A stretch of DNA of 64,000 bases from Hyphomicrobium_A sp963812795 (GCA_963812795.1 CAWEWG010000012.1:104767-168766), one strand, 5' to 3'; shown: positions 13,466 to 22,980, counted from the stretch's first letter. The notes: generated from the letters alone by a model not told the origin. Numbers and translations: made by a program.

Positions 13466-15175
13466 TCAGCCCTTAGTATCGACCACGTTCACGAGCACCT
13501 TGCAAATGGGCTTCTTGCCCCAAGCGTCGTTGACGGCGGCACGTACGGCGCGGCGAACGGATTCAGCCAGGCTTTCGGGATTCTTGCGGTTCTTCTCGGG
13601 GATCGAGCGCAGCGTCCCGTCGACGGCGTCGAGCACGATGTCGAGCATGTCCTCGCCCTCAGCGTCCTCGGCGGGGACGCCGTCGATGATGGCCTGCGGG
13701 TCGCACAGCACCGTGCCCTTGCGGGATACGACGAGGCTGACGATGACGACGCCGACGATCGACAGCTTGCGCCGCTCGCGCACCGGCCCGTCGAGCGCCG
13801 GAACCAGCAGCCGGCCGTCGCGGAACAGGCGTCCGACCGGCGCGTCGTCGATAACCGCGGGATCGGGGGCGATGCGCAAGACCTCGCCGTCGGTCAGTGT
13901 GAACGAGGTGGGAACGCCCATCTCGCGTGCCAGCTCCGCCTGCGCCTTCAGATGGCGCGCCTCGCCATGCATGGGGATGACGATTTTCGGCCGCATCCAG
14001 CGGTACATCTGGCGCAGCTCGTCACGCCGCGGATGACCGGAGACGTGCACCAGCGCCTCGTTGTCGGTGAGGATATCGCAGCCGGCGCGGGCGAGGCCGT
14101 TCTGGATGCGTCCGACGGCCTTCTCGTTGCCGGGAATGGTGCGCGAGGAAAAGACGACGATGTCGCCCTTGTCGAGCGAGATCTCCGGATGCTCCTCGTC
14201 GGCGATGCGGGCGAGCGCGGCGCGCGGCTCGCCCTGGCTGCCGGTGCACATCAGCACGATCTCGTTGCGGTCGAGATAGGTGAACTGGTCCTGGTCGAGG
14301 TAGCGGAAGCCGGCCGGCAGGTAGCCCGTGTCGACGGCGACGTCGATGACGCGATGCAGGGCGCGGCCGGCGACGACCAGCTTGCGGCCCGCCGCCTGCG
14401 CCGCCTCGGCGACGGCTTTGACGCGGGCGACGTTCGAGGAGAACGTCGTCACGGCGATGCGCTTCGGTGCCTTCTTGATGATCTCGGCGAGCGAGCGCGC
14501 GACGTCGGCCTCGGATGGCGAGATGCCCTCGCGGAAGGCGTTGGTGGAATCGATGACCAGCGCCAACACGCCTTCATCGCCGAGCTTCTGCATGCGTCCG
14601 GCATCGACCGGCAAGCCGATGGTCGGCGTCGGATCGAGCTTCCAATCGCCGGTGTGGAACACGGTGCCGAGCGGCGTGCGAATGGCCAGCGCGCTCATTT
14701 CCGGGATGGAGTGCGCCAGGCTGAACAGCTCGATGTTGAAGGGGCCGGCGTCGAACTTGGAATCGAGCGGCACGACGTGGATGGGGATCTGCAGCGAGTT
14801 GCCGTACTCGGCGAGCTTGGCTTTCAGCATGCCGGCGGTGAACGGCGTGGCGTAAACCGGCGCCTTGAGGCGCGGCCACAGCTCGATGACGGCGCCGATG
14901 TGATCTTCGTGCGCGTGCGTGATGACGATGCCGGCGAGGTCGGCGCGGTGCTCCTCGATGAAACGCACGTCGGGAAGGATGACGTCGATGCCGGGGTCGT
15001 TCTCGCCTTCCGGGAAGGTGATGCCGCAATCGACCATCAGCCAGCGGCGCGCATCCTCCGGCCCGAGGCCGTAGAGATAGGCGTTCATGCCGATCTCGCC
15101 GAGGCCGCCGAGCGCCAGGAACACGAGTTCATCGCCGCCGGAGACGCGGCCTGCACTTCGCTGCTGCTGGATCAT
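13466..15175 (-). CDS. rnj: Ribonuclease J
   Basis: A metallo-beta-lactamase/beta-CASP ribonuclease acting in mRNA decay and rRNA maturation. The zinc motif HAHEDHIGA follows GGLGEIGMNAY. Further motifs are FHTGDWKLD, FSSNVARVKAVAEAA, SSRTIPGNEKAVGR, HVSGHPRRDEL and PKIVIPMHGEARHL, ending in the usual C-terminal domain. The product is 569 residues from MIQQQRSAGRVSGGDELVF. Its ATG overlaps the birA stop (ATGA), supporting that start and translational coupling. Confidence 0.94.
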   Translation of the reverse strand: MIQQQRSAGRVSGGDELVFLALGGLGEIGMNAYLYGLGPEDARRWLMVDCGITFPEGENDPGIDVILPDVRFIEEHRADLAGIVITHAHEDHIGAVIELWPRLKAPVYATPFTAGMLKAKLAEYGNSLQIPIHVVPLDSKFDAGPFNIELFSLAHSIPEMSALAIRTPLGTVFHTGDWKLDPTPTIGLPVDAGRMQKLGDEGVLALVIDSTNAFREGISPSEADVARSLAEIIKKAPKRIAVTTFSSNVARVKAVAEAAQAAGRKLVVAGRALHRVIDVAVDTGYLPAGFRYLDQDQFTYLDRNEIVLMCTGSQGEPRAALARIADEEHPEISLDKGDIVVFSSRTIPGNEKAVGRIQNGLARAGCDILTDNEALVHVSGHPRRDELRQMYRWMRPKIVIPMHGEARHLKAQAELAREMGVPTSFTLTDGEVLRIAPDPAVIDDAPVGRLFRDGRLLVPALDGPVRERRKLSIVGVVIVSLVVSRKGTVLCDPQAIIDGVPAEDAEGEDMLDIVLDAVDGTLRSIPEKNRKNPESLAESVRRAVRAAVNDAWGKKPICKVLVNVVDTKG

Positions 15176-15945
15176 GCGCCGGTATCTTTCGCGGCGAGCG
15201 AAACGTCGCCGAAGGTGAAGCTGAGCTGGCGGCCGTCGGCGTCGTCGATGAGCAGCGCGCCGCTGTCGTCGATACCGGCAAACGATCCCGTGACGGGACC
15301 GCCCGCGGCGTTGACGGTCAGCACCTCGCCGAGGCTGCCGGCACGTGCCAGCCACGCCTCACGCACGGGCGCAAAACCTTCGCCGTTGTTCCAGATACCG
15401 ATCCAATCGCTCATGGTCTGCGCCAGGAAGCATAATGCCTCGCGCGGCGAAAGCGCTAATGCGTGGTTCGCGAGAAATGTCGCGGCTCTCCCCAGGTCGT
15501 CGGGCGCGGAGACGAGGTTAAGCCCCACGCCGATAACGGCAATCGGCCCCGGTTGCGGCGGCCGCGAGGTACTTTCAACGAGGATGCCGCCCGTCTTCGC
15601 CGTGCCGACAAGAATGTCGTTCGGCCATTTGAGACGCAGACCGGGGACGTCTCCCGCCCGCCGGATGGCATCGATGACGGCGATGCCGGCAACGAGCGAA
15701 AGCTGCCCCGCCTTCGCCGGCGGGCAGTCGAGCGCGGTGATGAAGCTGGCAAAGAGGTTGCCGGGCTGTGACGACCAGGCGCGACCGGAGCGGCCGCGGC
15801 CCGAAGTCTGCCGCTGCGCCATGATCCACATGGGGCCACGCTCGCCGGCCAGCACGCGGCGCATGGCCTCCGCACTGGTGCCGTCGACCTCGACGAGGTC
15901 GACAAGCTGGCAGCCCTCCGGCAAGCTCGCCGGCGCCTGCGTCAT
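15172..15945 (-). CDS. birA: Biotin--[acetyl-CoA-carboxylase] ligase
   Basis: It attaches biotin to the carboxyl-carrier protein of acetyl-CoA and related carboxylases. Key motifs are QTSGRGRSGRAWSSQPGNLF (biotin loop), LKWPNDILVG, KTGGILVE and IGVGLNLVSAP. At 257 residues it lacks the N-terminal helix-turn-helix of E. coli BirA, so it is a catalytic-only class I ligase without repressor function. It overlaps nuoN upstream (ATGA) and rnj downstream (ATGA). Placement after nuoN is characteristic of Rhizobiales. Confidence 0.92.
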   Translation of the reverse strand: MTQAPASLPEGCQLVDLVEVDGTSAEAMRRVLAGERGPMWIMAQRQTSGRGRSGRAWSSQPGNLFASFITALDCPPAKAGQLSLVAGIAVIDAIRRAGDVPGLRLKWPNDILVGTAKTGGILVESTSRPPQPGPIAVIGVGLNLVSAPDDLGRAATFLANHALALSPREALCFLAQTMSDWIGIWNNGEGFAPVREAWLARAGSLGEVLTVNAAGGPVTGSFAGIDDSGALLIDDADGRQLSFTFGDVSLAAKDTGA

Positions 15946-17414
15946 CGGATGGCAGCGGTGGTAGCGACGTGCAGCGCGCGCGCCGCTGTCAGCGCCGCAT
16001 TGGCGAGAGGCGCCGGCGCCAGCACGTACAGCAGCACGAAGGCGCCGGACAGCGTCATGACGAAGCCGGCCCCGCGCTCGACGGGGAGGAATGCCACCTT
16101 GGCGTCGTCGAAGAACATGATCTTGATGAGCCGCAGGTAGTAGTAGGCGCCGACGACGCTCGCCAGCACGCCGATGACGGCCAGCGTGACGAGGTTGGCT
16201 TTGATCGCCGCGCCGAACACGTACAGCTTGGCAAAGAAGCCGGCGAGCGGGGGGATGCCGGCCATGGAGAACAGCAGCATCGCCAGCACGAAAGCCATCG
16301 GCAGGTTCGTCTGGGCGAGGCCGGATAGCGCATCGATATCTTCCACCGGCCCCTCGGCCGTGCGCATCGACAGGATGCAGGCGAAGGTGCCGACGGTCAT
16401 GGCGAGGTAGATGGCAAGGTAGACGAGCACCGATTGCGTGCCGGATTCGCTGAAGGCCGCCAGGCCGATGAGCGCGTAGCCGATGTGGCCGATCGACGAG
16501 TAGGCCATCAGCCGCTTGATGTTGCGCTGGCCGATGGCGGCGAAGGCGCCGAGCAGCATCGAGGCGATGGAGAGGAAGACGATGATCTGCTGCCACTGCA
16601 CGGCGATGCCGGGGAAACCCTGCAGCAGCGTGCGCACCAGCAGCGCCATGGCGGCGAGCTTCGGCGCGGCGGCGAAGAAGGCGGTGACCGGTGTCGGCGC
16701 GCCTTCGTACACGTCAGGCGTCCACATGTGGAAGGGCACGGCGCCGACCTTGAAGGCGAGGCCGACGAGGAGGAACACCAGGCCGACGATGAGACCGATG
16801 TTCTGCGCGCCCGTCGGCCCCTGCGCCACGGTGGCGATGACGGCAAGGTCGATGGAGCCGGTGAAGCCGTAGATCAGCGAGGCGCCGTACAAGAGCATGC
16901 CGGACGACAGCGAGCCGAGCACGAAGTATTTCAGACCCGCCTCGGATGAGCGCACCTGATTGCGGTCGATGGCGGCGATGACGTACAGCGCCAGGCTCTG
17001 CAGCTCAATGCCGAGGAACAGGGCGATGAGGTTGCCGGCCGAAACCATCAGCAGCATGCCGGTGACGGCGAGCAGCGTCAGCACGCAGAATTCCGCCGTC
17101 AGCAGCTTGGCGCGGGCGAGGCTGTCGAACGACATGACGAGAACCAGCGCCGCGCCGGCGAGGACGAGCAGCTTGGCGAAGCGGCTGAAGGCGTCGCTGA
17201 TGAAGGCGCCCTCGAACAGCACCTCGCGCGCGTCGCCGCGGTAAACGACGAGACCGGCGGCGGCGACGAGCACGATGACGGCGAGCCAGCCGGAGACGTA
17301 GTCGGCGCCGGGGGCGCTTTCCTTCTTGAACACGCCGAACATGAGGATGGCCATGGCGCCGAGCGCCAATGCGATCTCGGGAAACGCCGGGGCGTAGATC
17401 GACAACTCTTGCAT
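15942..17414 (-). CDS. nuoN: NADH-quinone oxidoreductase subunit N
   Basis: An antiporter-like membrane subunit of respiratory complex I, one of the proton-pumping modules. It is a 490-residue polytopic protein with the conserved charged helices: LFLGIELQSLALYVIAA (Glu), FKVGAVPFHMWTPDVYEGAP (Lys and the proton channel), and NIKRLMAYSSIGHIGYALIG. A Pro/Ala-poor hydrophobic C-terminus follows. It starts 12 bp after nuoM and its stop overlaps the birA ATG. No frame problems were seen. Confidence 0.95.
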   Translation of the reverse strand: MQELSIYAPAFPEIALALGAMAILMFGVFKKESAPGADYVSGWLAVIVLVAAAGLVVYRGDAREVLFEGAFISDAFSRFAKLLVLAGAALVLVMSFDSLARAKLLTAEFCVLTLLAVTGMLLMVSAGNLIALFLGIELQSLALYVIAAIDRNQVRSSEAGLKYFVLGSLSSGMLLYGASLIYGFTGSIDLAVIATVAQGPTGAQNIGLIVGLVFLLVGLAFKVGAVPFHMWTPDVYEGAPTPVTAFFAAAPKLAAMALLVRTLLQGFPGIAVQWQQIIVFLSIASMLLGAFAAIGQRNIKRLMAYSSIGHIGYALIGLAAFSESGTQSVLVYLAIYLAMTVGTFACILSMRTAEGPVEDIDALSGLAQTNLPMAFVLAMLLFSMAGIPPLAGFFAKLYVFGAAIKANLVTLAVIGVLASVVGAYYYLRLIKIMFFDDAKVAFLPVERGAGFVMTLSGAFVLLYVLAPAPLANAALTAARALHVATTAAIR

Positions 17415-17426
17415 GCGGCCGATCCT

Positions 17427-18980
17427 CTACTTGTGGGCTGGCGCCGGTGTCGCCGGTGCGGCGGGAGCGGGCGATGCGGGCGCCGGTGCTGCGCGCGTTG
17501 CGGCGGGACGCGCCGCCGCCTCGTAGCTGGCGACGAGCTTCTTCACCGACACGGCGGTGACGTCGAGGATCGGCGCGGGATAGAGGCCGAAGAAGATGGT
17601 CAGGGCGACCAGCGGGACGAGGATGCCGATCTCGCGGTAGCTGACGTCCTCAATATTCTTCAGCGCCGGCTTCACCAGCGCCCCGTAGATGATGCGCCGG
17701 TAGACATACAGCGAGTACGCCGCCGACAGGATGACGCCAGTGGTCGCCAGGAAGGCCACCCAGGTGTTGACCTTGAAGGCGGCGAGCAGCGTCAGGAACT
17801 CGCCGATGAAGCCGGACGTGCCCGGCATGCCGACGTTGCCCAGGGTGAACACCATGAAGATCGCCGCGTAGATGGGCATGCGGTTCACGAGGCCGCCGAA
17901 CACGTCGATCTCGTGCGTGTGCATGCGGTCGTAAATGACGCCGACGCAGAGAAAGAGGCCGGCGGAGATGATGCCGTGCGACAGCATCTGGAAGATGGCG
18001 CCCTCGACGCCCTGCGTCGAGAAGGTGAAGATGCCGAGCGTCACGAAGCCCATGTGGGCGACGGATGAGTAGGCGATGAGCTTCTTGAGGTCGGTCTGCG
18101 CCAGGGCGACGAGCGAGGTGTAGATGATGGCGATGACCGACAGCGCGAAAATCAGTGGCGCGAATTGCTCGCTGGCGATGGGGAACATCGGCAGCGAAAA
18201 GCGCAGGAAACCGTAGCCGCCCATCTTCAACAGGATCGCCGCCAGCACGACGGAGCCGCCGGTCGGCGCTTCGACGTGCGCATCCGGCAACCACGTGTGC
18301 ACCGGCCACATCGGCAGCTTCACCGCGAACGAGGCGAAGAAGGCGAGCCACAGCCACCACTGCATGTCGGCCGGGAACTGCGTCGTCATCAAGGTCGGGA
18401 TGTCGGTGGTGCCGGCGTGCCAGTACATGGCCAGCACGGCGAGCAGCATCAGCACCGAGCCGAGCAGCGTGTAGAGGAAGAACTTGAACGTCGCATAGAT
18501 GCGCCGCGGCCCGCCCCAGATGCCGATGATGAGGAACATGGGGATGAGGCCGGCTTCGAAGAACACGTAGAACAGCACCAGATCCAGCGCGCAGAAGACG
18601 CCGATCATCATCGTTTCCAGCACCAGGAAGGCGATCATGTACTCCTTGACGCGATCCTCGATGACCACCCAGCTCTGCACGATGACGAGCGGCATGAGGA
18701 ACGTCGTCAAGATGACGAACAGCATCGAGATGCCGTCGACGCCGAGCTTGAACTGCATGACGTCGAGCCAGCCGCGCTGCTCGACGAACTGGAAGCCGGC
18801 GTTGGTCGGATCGAACTTCACCCACAGGATCAGTGAGATCAGGAAGGTGATGACCGTCGTCCACAACGCCACCCAGCGCGCGTTGCCCTTGGCCGCGGGA
18901 TTGAGGAAGCCGATGATCACGGCGCCGACCAGCGGCATGAACATCACGATCGACAAGAGCGGGGCGGAGGATAGATCCAT
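17427..18980 (-). CDS. nuoM: NADH-quinone oxidoreductase subunit M
   Basis: Antiporter-like proton-pumping subunit of complex I. The 517-residue membrane protein shows YVFFEAGLIPMFLIIGIWGG (conserved Glu), VKLPMWPVHTWLPDAHVEAP, LKKLIAYSSVAHMGFVTLG and a helix-rich C-terminal half. The last 30 residues are an Ala/Pro-rich tail (AAPAPASPAPAAPATPAP) not normally present in the family, likely disordered on one side of the membrane. It starts directly after the nuoL stop. Confidence 0.95.
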   Translation of the reverse strand: MDLSSAPLLSIVMFMPLVGAVIIGFLNPAAKGNARWVALWTTVITFLISLILWVKFDPTNAGFQFVEQRGWLDVMQFKLGVDGISMLFVILTTFLMPLVIVQSWVVIEDRVKEYMIAFLVLETMMIGVFCALDLVLFYVFFEAGLIPMFLIIGIWGGPRRIYATFKFFLYTLLGSVLMLLAVLAMYWHAGTTDIPTLMTTQFPADMQWWLWLAFFASFAVKLPMWPVHTWLPDAHVEAPTGGSVVLAAILLKMGGYGFLRFSLPMFPIASEQFAPLIFALSVIAIIYTSLVALAQTDLKKLIAYSSVAHMGFVTLGIFTFSTQGVEGAIFQMLSHGIISAGLFLCVGVIYDRMHTHEIDVFGGLVNRMPIYAAIFMVFTLGNVGMPGTSGFIGEFLTLLAAFKVNTWVAFLATTGVILSAAYSLYVYRRIIYGALVKPALKNIEDVSYREIGILVPLVALTIFFGLYPAPILDVTAVSVKKLVASYEAAARPAATRAAPAPASPAPAAPATPAPAHK

Positions 18981-20924
18981 CTAGCGCGTCCCGCTCAAGA
19001 ACATGAAGTAGCTGACGAGCAGCGCGACGCCGATCAGCATGGCGAAGGCGTAGTGGTAGATGTAGCCCGTCTGCAGCCGCACGGCGCGCTGCGTGACGCC
19101 GTAGACGCCCTCGGCGGTGCCGTCGATCAGCCCGTTGATGATCTTGATATCGCCGACCTTCCACAGAACGTTGCCGAGCCAGAAGGTCGGGCGCACGAAG
19201 ATAAAGTCGTAGAGCTCGTCGAAGTACCACTTGTTGAGGAGGAACAGGTACAGCGGCCGGAACACGCGCGCGGTGAATGCCGGCAGCGACGGCACGGCGA
19301 TGTAATAGAGATAGGCGATGACGAAGCCGGAGGCCATGGCGATGGTCGGCGCCCACGGCACCCAGTTCGGCCCCTCATGCAGGGCATGCAGGATGTGGTT
19401 GTGCTCGCCGTTAAAGATCGCCTTGCCCCAGAACTCCGCTTGTCCCTCGCCGACGAAATAGTACGTACCGGCGCCCGCGACGGTTGCGCCCAGCGCCAGC
19501 ACGGCGAGCGGCACCAGCATGACCGGCGGGCTCTCGTGCGCGTGCTTGAAGGTCTTCTTGTCGGCGCGCGTCGGCCCGTGGAAGGTCATGAACATCAGGC
19601 GCCACGAGTAGAACGAGGTCATGAACGCGGCGATGACCAGCGCCCAGAAGGCGTAGTCACCGGGCGTGTGCGCGGCGTGCGCCGCCTCGATGATGGTGTC
19701 CTTGGAATAGAAGCCCGAGAAGCCGGCGAGGTGCGGGATGCCGAAGCCGGTGAGCGCCAGCGTGCCGATGAGCATCAGCGCCCAGGTGTACGGCAGCTTA
19801 GGCCGCAGACCGCCCATCTTGCGCATGTCCTGCTCGTGATGCATGGCGTGGATCACCGAGCCGGCGCCAAGGAACAGCAGCGCCTTGAAGAAGGCGTGCG
19901 TGAACAGGTGGAAGATGCCGGCCTGATAGGCGCCGACGCCGCAGGCGACGAACATGTAGCCGAGCTGCGAGCACGTCGAATAGGCGATGACGCGCTTGAT
20001 GTCGTTCTGCACGAGGCCGACGGTGGCGGCGAAGAAGGCGGTGATGGCGCCGATGAGCACCACGAACTGCAGCGCGTCCGGCGCCTGCTCGAAGATCGGC
20101 GACAGGCGCGCCACCATGAACACGCCGGCGGTCACCATGGTCGCCGCGTGGATGAGCGCCGACACGGGCGTCGGACCCTCCATGGCGTCGGGAAGCCAGG
20201 TGTGCAGCAGGAACTGCGCCGACTTGCCCATGGCGCCCATGAACAACAGCAGGCTCAGCGTCGTCAGGATATCGACCTGGTAGCCGAGGAACTCGAAGCT
20301 CTTGCCGGCCATGCCGGGCGCTGCGTCGAAGAGCTGGTCGAGGTTGACGGTGTTGAACACCGCAAACAGCCCGAAGATGCCGAGCGCGAAGCCGAAGTCG
20401 CCGACGCGGTTGACGACGAACGCCTTGATGGCCGCCGCGTTGGCCTCGGGCTTGGTGTACCAGAAGCCGATCAGCAGGTAGGAGAAGAGGCCGACGCCTT
20501 CCCAGCCGAAGAACATCTGCACGAGGTTGTCGGACGTCACCAGCATCAGCATGGCGAAGGTGAAGCCGCTGAGGTAGGCGAAGAAGCGCGAGCGGCTGTC
20601 GTCCTCCGCCATGTAGCCGATGGAATAGACGTGCACGAGCGCGGAGACCGTGGTCACCACGACGAACATCACCGCCGTCAACGTGTCGATCTTGAACGCC
20701 CAGCCGATGTCGAGCTCGCCGGAGGTGATCCAGCGCTCGATGGCGACGTGCGCCGTCTCGTGGCCGAAGCCGACGCGATAAAAGACGATCCACGACAGCA
20801 CGCAGGAGACGAGCAGCAGCCCGGTGGTGATCAGCTCCGAGGGGCGCGGCCCGAGCAGGCGGCCGAACAGGCCGGCGATGAGCCCGCCGAGCGCCGGCAA
20901 GAAGACGATGGCCGAGTAGATCAT
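18981..20924 (-). CDS. nuoL: NADH-quinone oxidoreductase subunit L
   Basis: The distal antiporter-like subunit of complex I with the long lateral helix that spans the membrane arm. The 647-residue product begins MIYSAIVFLPALGGLIAGL and has FFGWEGVGLFSYLLIGFWY, AQFLLHTWLPDAMEGPTPVS, IKRVIAYSTCSQLGYMFVA, HAFFKALLFLGAGSVIH and MRKMGGL. Its ATG overlaps the stop of the VOC-fold gene by 4 nt (ATGA). It lies between that gene and nuoM, all in one direction. Confidence 0.95.
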   Translation of the reverse strand: MIYSAIVFLPALGGLIAGLFGRLLGPRPSELITTGLLLVSCVLSWIVFYRVGFGHETAHVAIERWITSGELDIGWAFKIDTLTAVMFVVVTTVSALVHVYSIGYMAEDDSRSRFFAYLSGFTFAMLMLVTSDNLVQMFFGWEGVGLFSYLLIGFWYTKPEANAAAIKAFVVNRVGDFGFALGIFGLFAVFNTVNLDQLFDAAPGMAGKSFEFLGYQVDILTTLSLLLFMGAMGKSAQFLLHTWLPDAMEGPTPVSALIHAATMVTAGVFMVARLSPIFEQAPDALQFVVLIGAITAFFAATVGLVQNDIKRVIAYSTCSQLGYMFVACGVGAYQAGIFHLFTHAFFKALLFLGAGSVIHAMHHEQDMRKMGGLRPKLPYTWALMLIGTLALTGFGIPHLAGFSGFYSKDTIIEAAHAAHTPGDYAFWALVIAAFMTSFYSWRLMFMTFHGPTRADKKTFKHAHESPPVMLVPLAVLALGATVAGAGTYYFVGEGQAEFWGKAIFNGEHNHILHALHEGPNWVPWAPTIAMASGFVIAYLYYIAVPSLPAFTARVFRPLYLFLLNKWYFDELYDFIFVRPTFWLGNVLWKVGDIKIINGLIDGTAEGVYGVTQRAVRLQTGYIYHYAFAMLIGVALLVSYFMFLSGTR

Positions 20925-21304
20925 GAGGACAGCGCCTTCCCTTCCGCGTCCGACCGGGAAAGCGGCTCACCGAAGCTCAGGAGGTAGCCGTCGGGGTCGC
21001 GGATGGCGAACTCGCGCATGCCATAGGACATGGATTCCGGACCCCATTCGGCCGTCACGCGATCCTTCAGCGCTTCCCAAAGCTCGTCCACGTCGTCGAC
21101 GTAAATGTACTGCGTGGCGGTCGCGTGCGGCGTCCCGAGGTGATCATTCTTCATGAACATGAGCGACACGCCGCCCTGCTGAAGATGGCACCAGCCGTTC
21201 TCGATGCGGCGTACGCAGCGGAAGCCCAGTACCTCGCCATACCAGGAAATCGTCCGGTCCATGTCGCTGGTCTGCAGCATGGGTGTCAGAGATCGCAGGC
21301 CCAT
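20921..21304 (-). CDS. VOC-fold (glyoxalase/bleomycin-resistance-like) protein inside the nuo operon
   Basis: A 127-residue vicinal-oxygen-chelate protein: LTPMLQTSDMDRTISWYGEV and LGFRCVRRIENGWCHLQQ form the first module, TQYIYVDDVDELWEALKDRV and REFAIRDPDGYLLSFGEPL the second. Glu in the final strand and His in WCHLQ are possible metal ligands. Substrates of this superfamily vary widely (glyoxalases, dioxygenases, antibiotic-binding proteins), so none is proposed. It lies 3 bp after nuoK and overlaps nuoL by ATGA, so it should be cotranslated with complex I. It is not a complex I subunit that I recognise. Confidence 0.75.
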   Translation of the reverse strand: MGLRSLTPMLQTSDMDRTISWYGEVLGFRCVRRIENGWCHLQQGGVSLMFMKNDHLGTPHATATQYIYVDDVDELWEALKDRVTAEWGPESMSYGMREFAIRDPDGYLLSFGEPLSRSDAEGKALSS

Positions 21305-21307
21305 CGC

Positions 21308-21616
21308 TCAGCCCTTCATCATGTTGATGTCTTCGACCGCGATCGAGCCGCGGTTGCGGAAATAGACGACGACGATGGCGAGGCCGATGGCCGCCTCGGC
21401 GGCGGCGACCGTCAGGTTGAACAGCGCGAATACCTGCCCGACGAGATCGCCGAGGAAATACGAGAACGCCACGAGGTTGATGTTGACGGCGAGCAGCATC
21501 AGCTCGATCGACATCAGGATGACGATGACGTTCTTGCGGTTGAGGAAGATGCCGAGCATGCCGAGCGTGAACAGGCACGCCGCCACGGTCAGATAGTGGC
21601 CGATGCCGATGGTCAT
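21308..21616 (-). CDS. nuoK: NADH-quinone oxidoreductase subunit K
   Basis: A 102-residue, three-helix membrane subunit of complex I. It carries the two conserved glutamates in IVILMSIELMLLAVNINLVA and FNLTVAAAEAAIGLAIVVVY, which form part of the proton path near the quinone site. It begins MTIGIGHYLTVAACLFTLGM and ends DINMMKG. It starts 19 bp after nuoJ. Length and motifs are standard. Confidence 0.95.
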   Translation of the reverse strand: MTIGIGHYLTVAACLFTLGMLGIFLNRKNVIVILMSIELMLLAVNINLVAFSYFLGDLVGQVFALFNLTVAAAEAAIGLAIVVVYFRNRGSIAVEDINMMKG

Positions 21617-21635
21617 GCTGCCCCCGCTCCGATCA

Positions 21636-22277
21636 TCAGCCTTGCGCCTCTCTGGCGGGGATCATCGACCCGCCGGACGGCACCTTGACGATCTCGACGC
21701 CGGTCGCCGGGGTGCGCGCCACCTGCGCCGCGATCGACTGGCGGCGCACGCCGACCTTGTGTTGCAGCGTCAGCACGATGGCGCCGACCATGGCGACCAG
21801 CAGGATGAGGCCGGCGACCTCGAAGAAATAGACGTAGCGCGTATAGAGGATCAGCCCGAGCTGCTGTGTGTTGGAGGCTTCCCGTCCCAGCTCGGCCATC
21901 GCCGCACCGGGGTGCTGGGCGACGCCGACGCCGAAGCCGCGGCCGACGAACAGCAAGATCAACTCGGCCAGCACGATGCCGCCGACCATCAGGCCGATGG
22001 GCGAATTCTTGATGAAACCGGCGCGCAACTCGGCGAAGTCGACGTCGAGCATCATGACGACGAACAGGAACAGCACGGCGACGGCGCCGACGTAGACGAT
22101 GACGAGGATCATCGCCAGGAACTCGGCGCCGAGCAGCACGAAAAGTCCGGCAGCGTTGAAGAAGGCGAGGATGAGGAACAGCACGGCATGCACGGGGTTC
22201 TTGGCCACGATGACCATGACCGCCGCAGCGACCGATAGCGCCGCAAACAAATAGAAGAATCCCGCCGTCAGAGCCAT
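21636..22277 (-). CDS. nuoJ: NADH-quinone oxidoreductase subunit J
   Basis: A membrane subunit of complex I next to NuoK and NuoH. The 213-residue protein has five hydrophobic segments, including NPVHAVLFLILAFFNAAGLF, LGAEFLAMILVIVYVGAVAV and FLFVVMMLDVDFAELRAGF, the hallmark of the family. The C-terminal tail after the last helix is hydrophilic. The gap to nuoI upstream is about 180 bp, larger than most spacings in this operon, and no feature stands out in it. Confidence 0.94.
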   Translation of the reverse strand: MALTAGFFYLFAALSVAAAVMVIVAKNPVHAVLFLILAFFNAAGLFVLLGAEFLAMILVIVYVGAVAVLFLFVVMMLDVDFAELRAGFIKNSPIGLMVGGIVLAELILLFVGRGFGVGVAQHPGAAMAELGREASNTQQLGLILYTRYVYFFEVAGLILLVAMVGAIVLTLQHKVGVRRQSIAAQVARTPATGVEIVKVPSGGSMIPAREAQG

Positions 22278-22459
22278 CGCGTGTGTCCACAGCCCTCTTT
22301 AGCCGCCGCCCCATGCGGCACGGCGCCTATAGCGCTGCGCTCATCGAGCGGCACGTTGCACCGCGATAGGGTGAGTACCCCATGCGCCTTCACAATCCAA
22401 GCGCCGAGAGCCTCTGCACGCCGCGCGCGTCTCCCGGTCTTGCGGCCTGTCCCCAGGCT

Positions 22460-22954
22460 TCAACGGTACGGCGCGTCGAGCGCCAGGTTCTTGGCGATCT
22501 CGCGCTCCCACCGGTCGCCGTTATCGAGCAGCTTTTCCTTGTTGTAGTAGAGCTCCTCGCGGGTCTCGGTGGCGAACTCGAAGTTCGGCCCTTCGACGAT
22601 GGCATCGACCGGGCAGGCCTCCTGGCACAAGCCGCAGTAGATGCATTTGACCATGTCGATGTCGTAGCGGGTGGCGCGGCGCGTGCCGTCGTTGCGGCGC
22701 GGGCCGGCCTCGATGGTGATGGCCTGCGCCGGGCAGATGGCTTCGCACAGCTTGCAGGCGATGCAACGCTCCTCGCCGTTCGGGTACCGGCGCAGCGCGT
22801 GCTCGCCACGGAACCGCGGCGACAGGGGCCCGCGCTCGAACGGATAATCGAGCGTCTTCTTCTTGGAGAAGAAGTATTTCATGGCGAGGCCGAACGCCTG
22901 CACGAACTCCCACAGGAACAGGGCCTTGGCGGATTGCGCAACGTTGATAGCCAC
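22460..22954 (-). CDS. nuoI: NADH-quinone oxidoreductase subunit I
   Basis: A peripheral-arm subunit carrying two [4Fe-4S] clusters (N6a, N6b). The ligand motifs are CIACKLCEAICPAQA and CIYCGLCQEACPVDAI. The 164-residue product starts at a GTG (V-A-I-N-V-A-Q-S), chosen because GGAAGGA lies upstream at suitable spacing and the length then matches the family; the frame stays open further upstream but overlaps nuoH. It ends EREIAKNLALDAPYR. Confidence 0.94.
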   Translation of the reverse strand: MAINVAQSAKALFLWEFVQAFGLAMKYFFSKKKTLDYPFERGPLSPRFRGEHALRRYPNGEERCIACKLCEAICPAQAITIEAGPRRNDGTRRATRYDIDMVKCIYCGLCQEACPVDAIVEGPNFEFATETREELYYNKEKLLDNGDRWEREIAKNLALDAPYR

Positions 22955-22980
22955 GTCTTTCGATCCTTCCCGCGCGCCCG

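Noticed and set aside
13415..15964. 849-codon plus-strand open frame opposite rnj and birA
   Set aside because: Antisense to two certain genes, with no recognisable domains.
19053..20987. 644-codon plus-strand open frame opposite nuoL
   Set aside because: Antisense shadow, extremely rich in His, Glu, Gly and Arg, with no family features.
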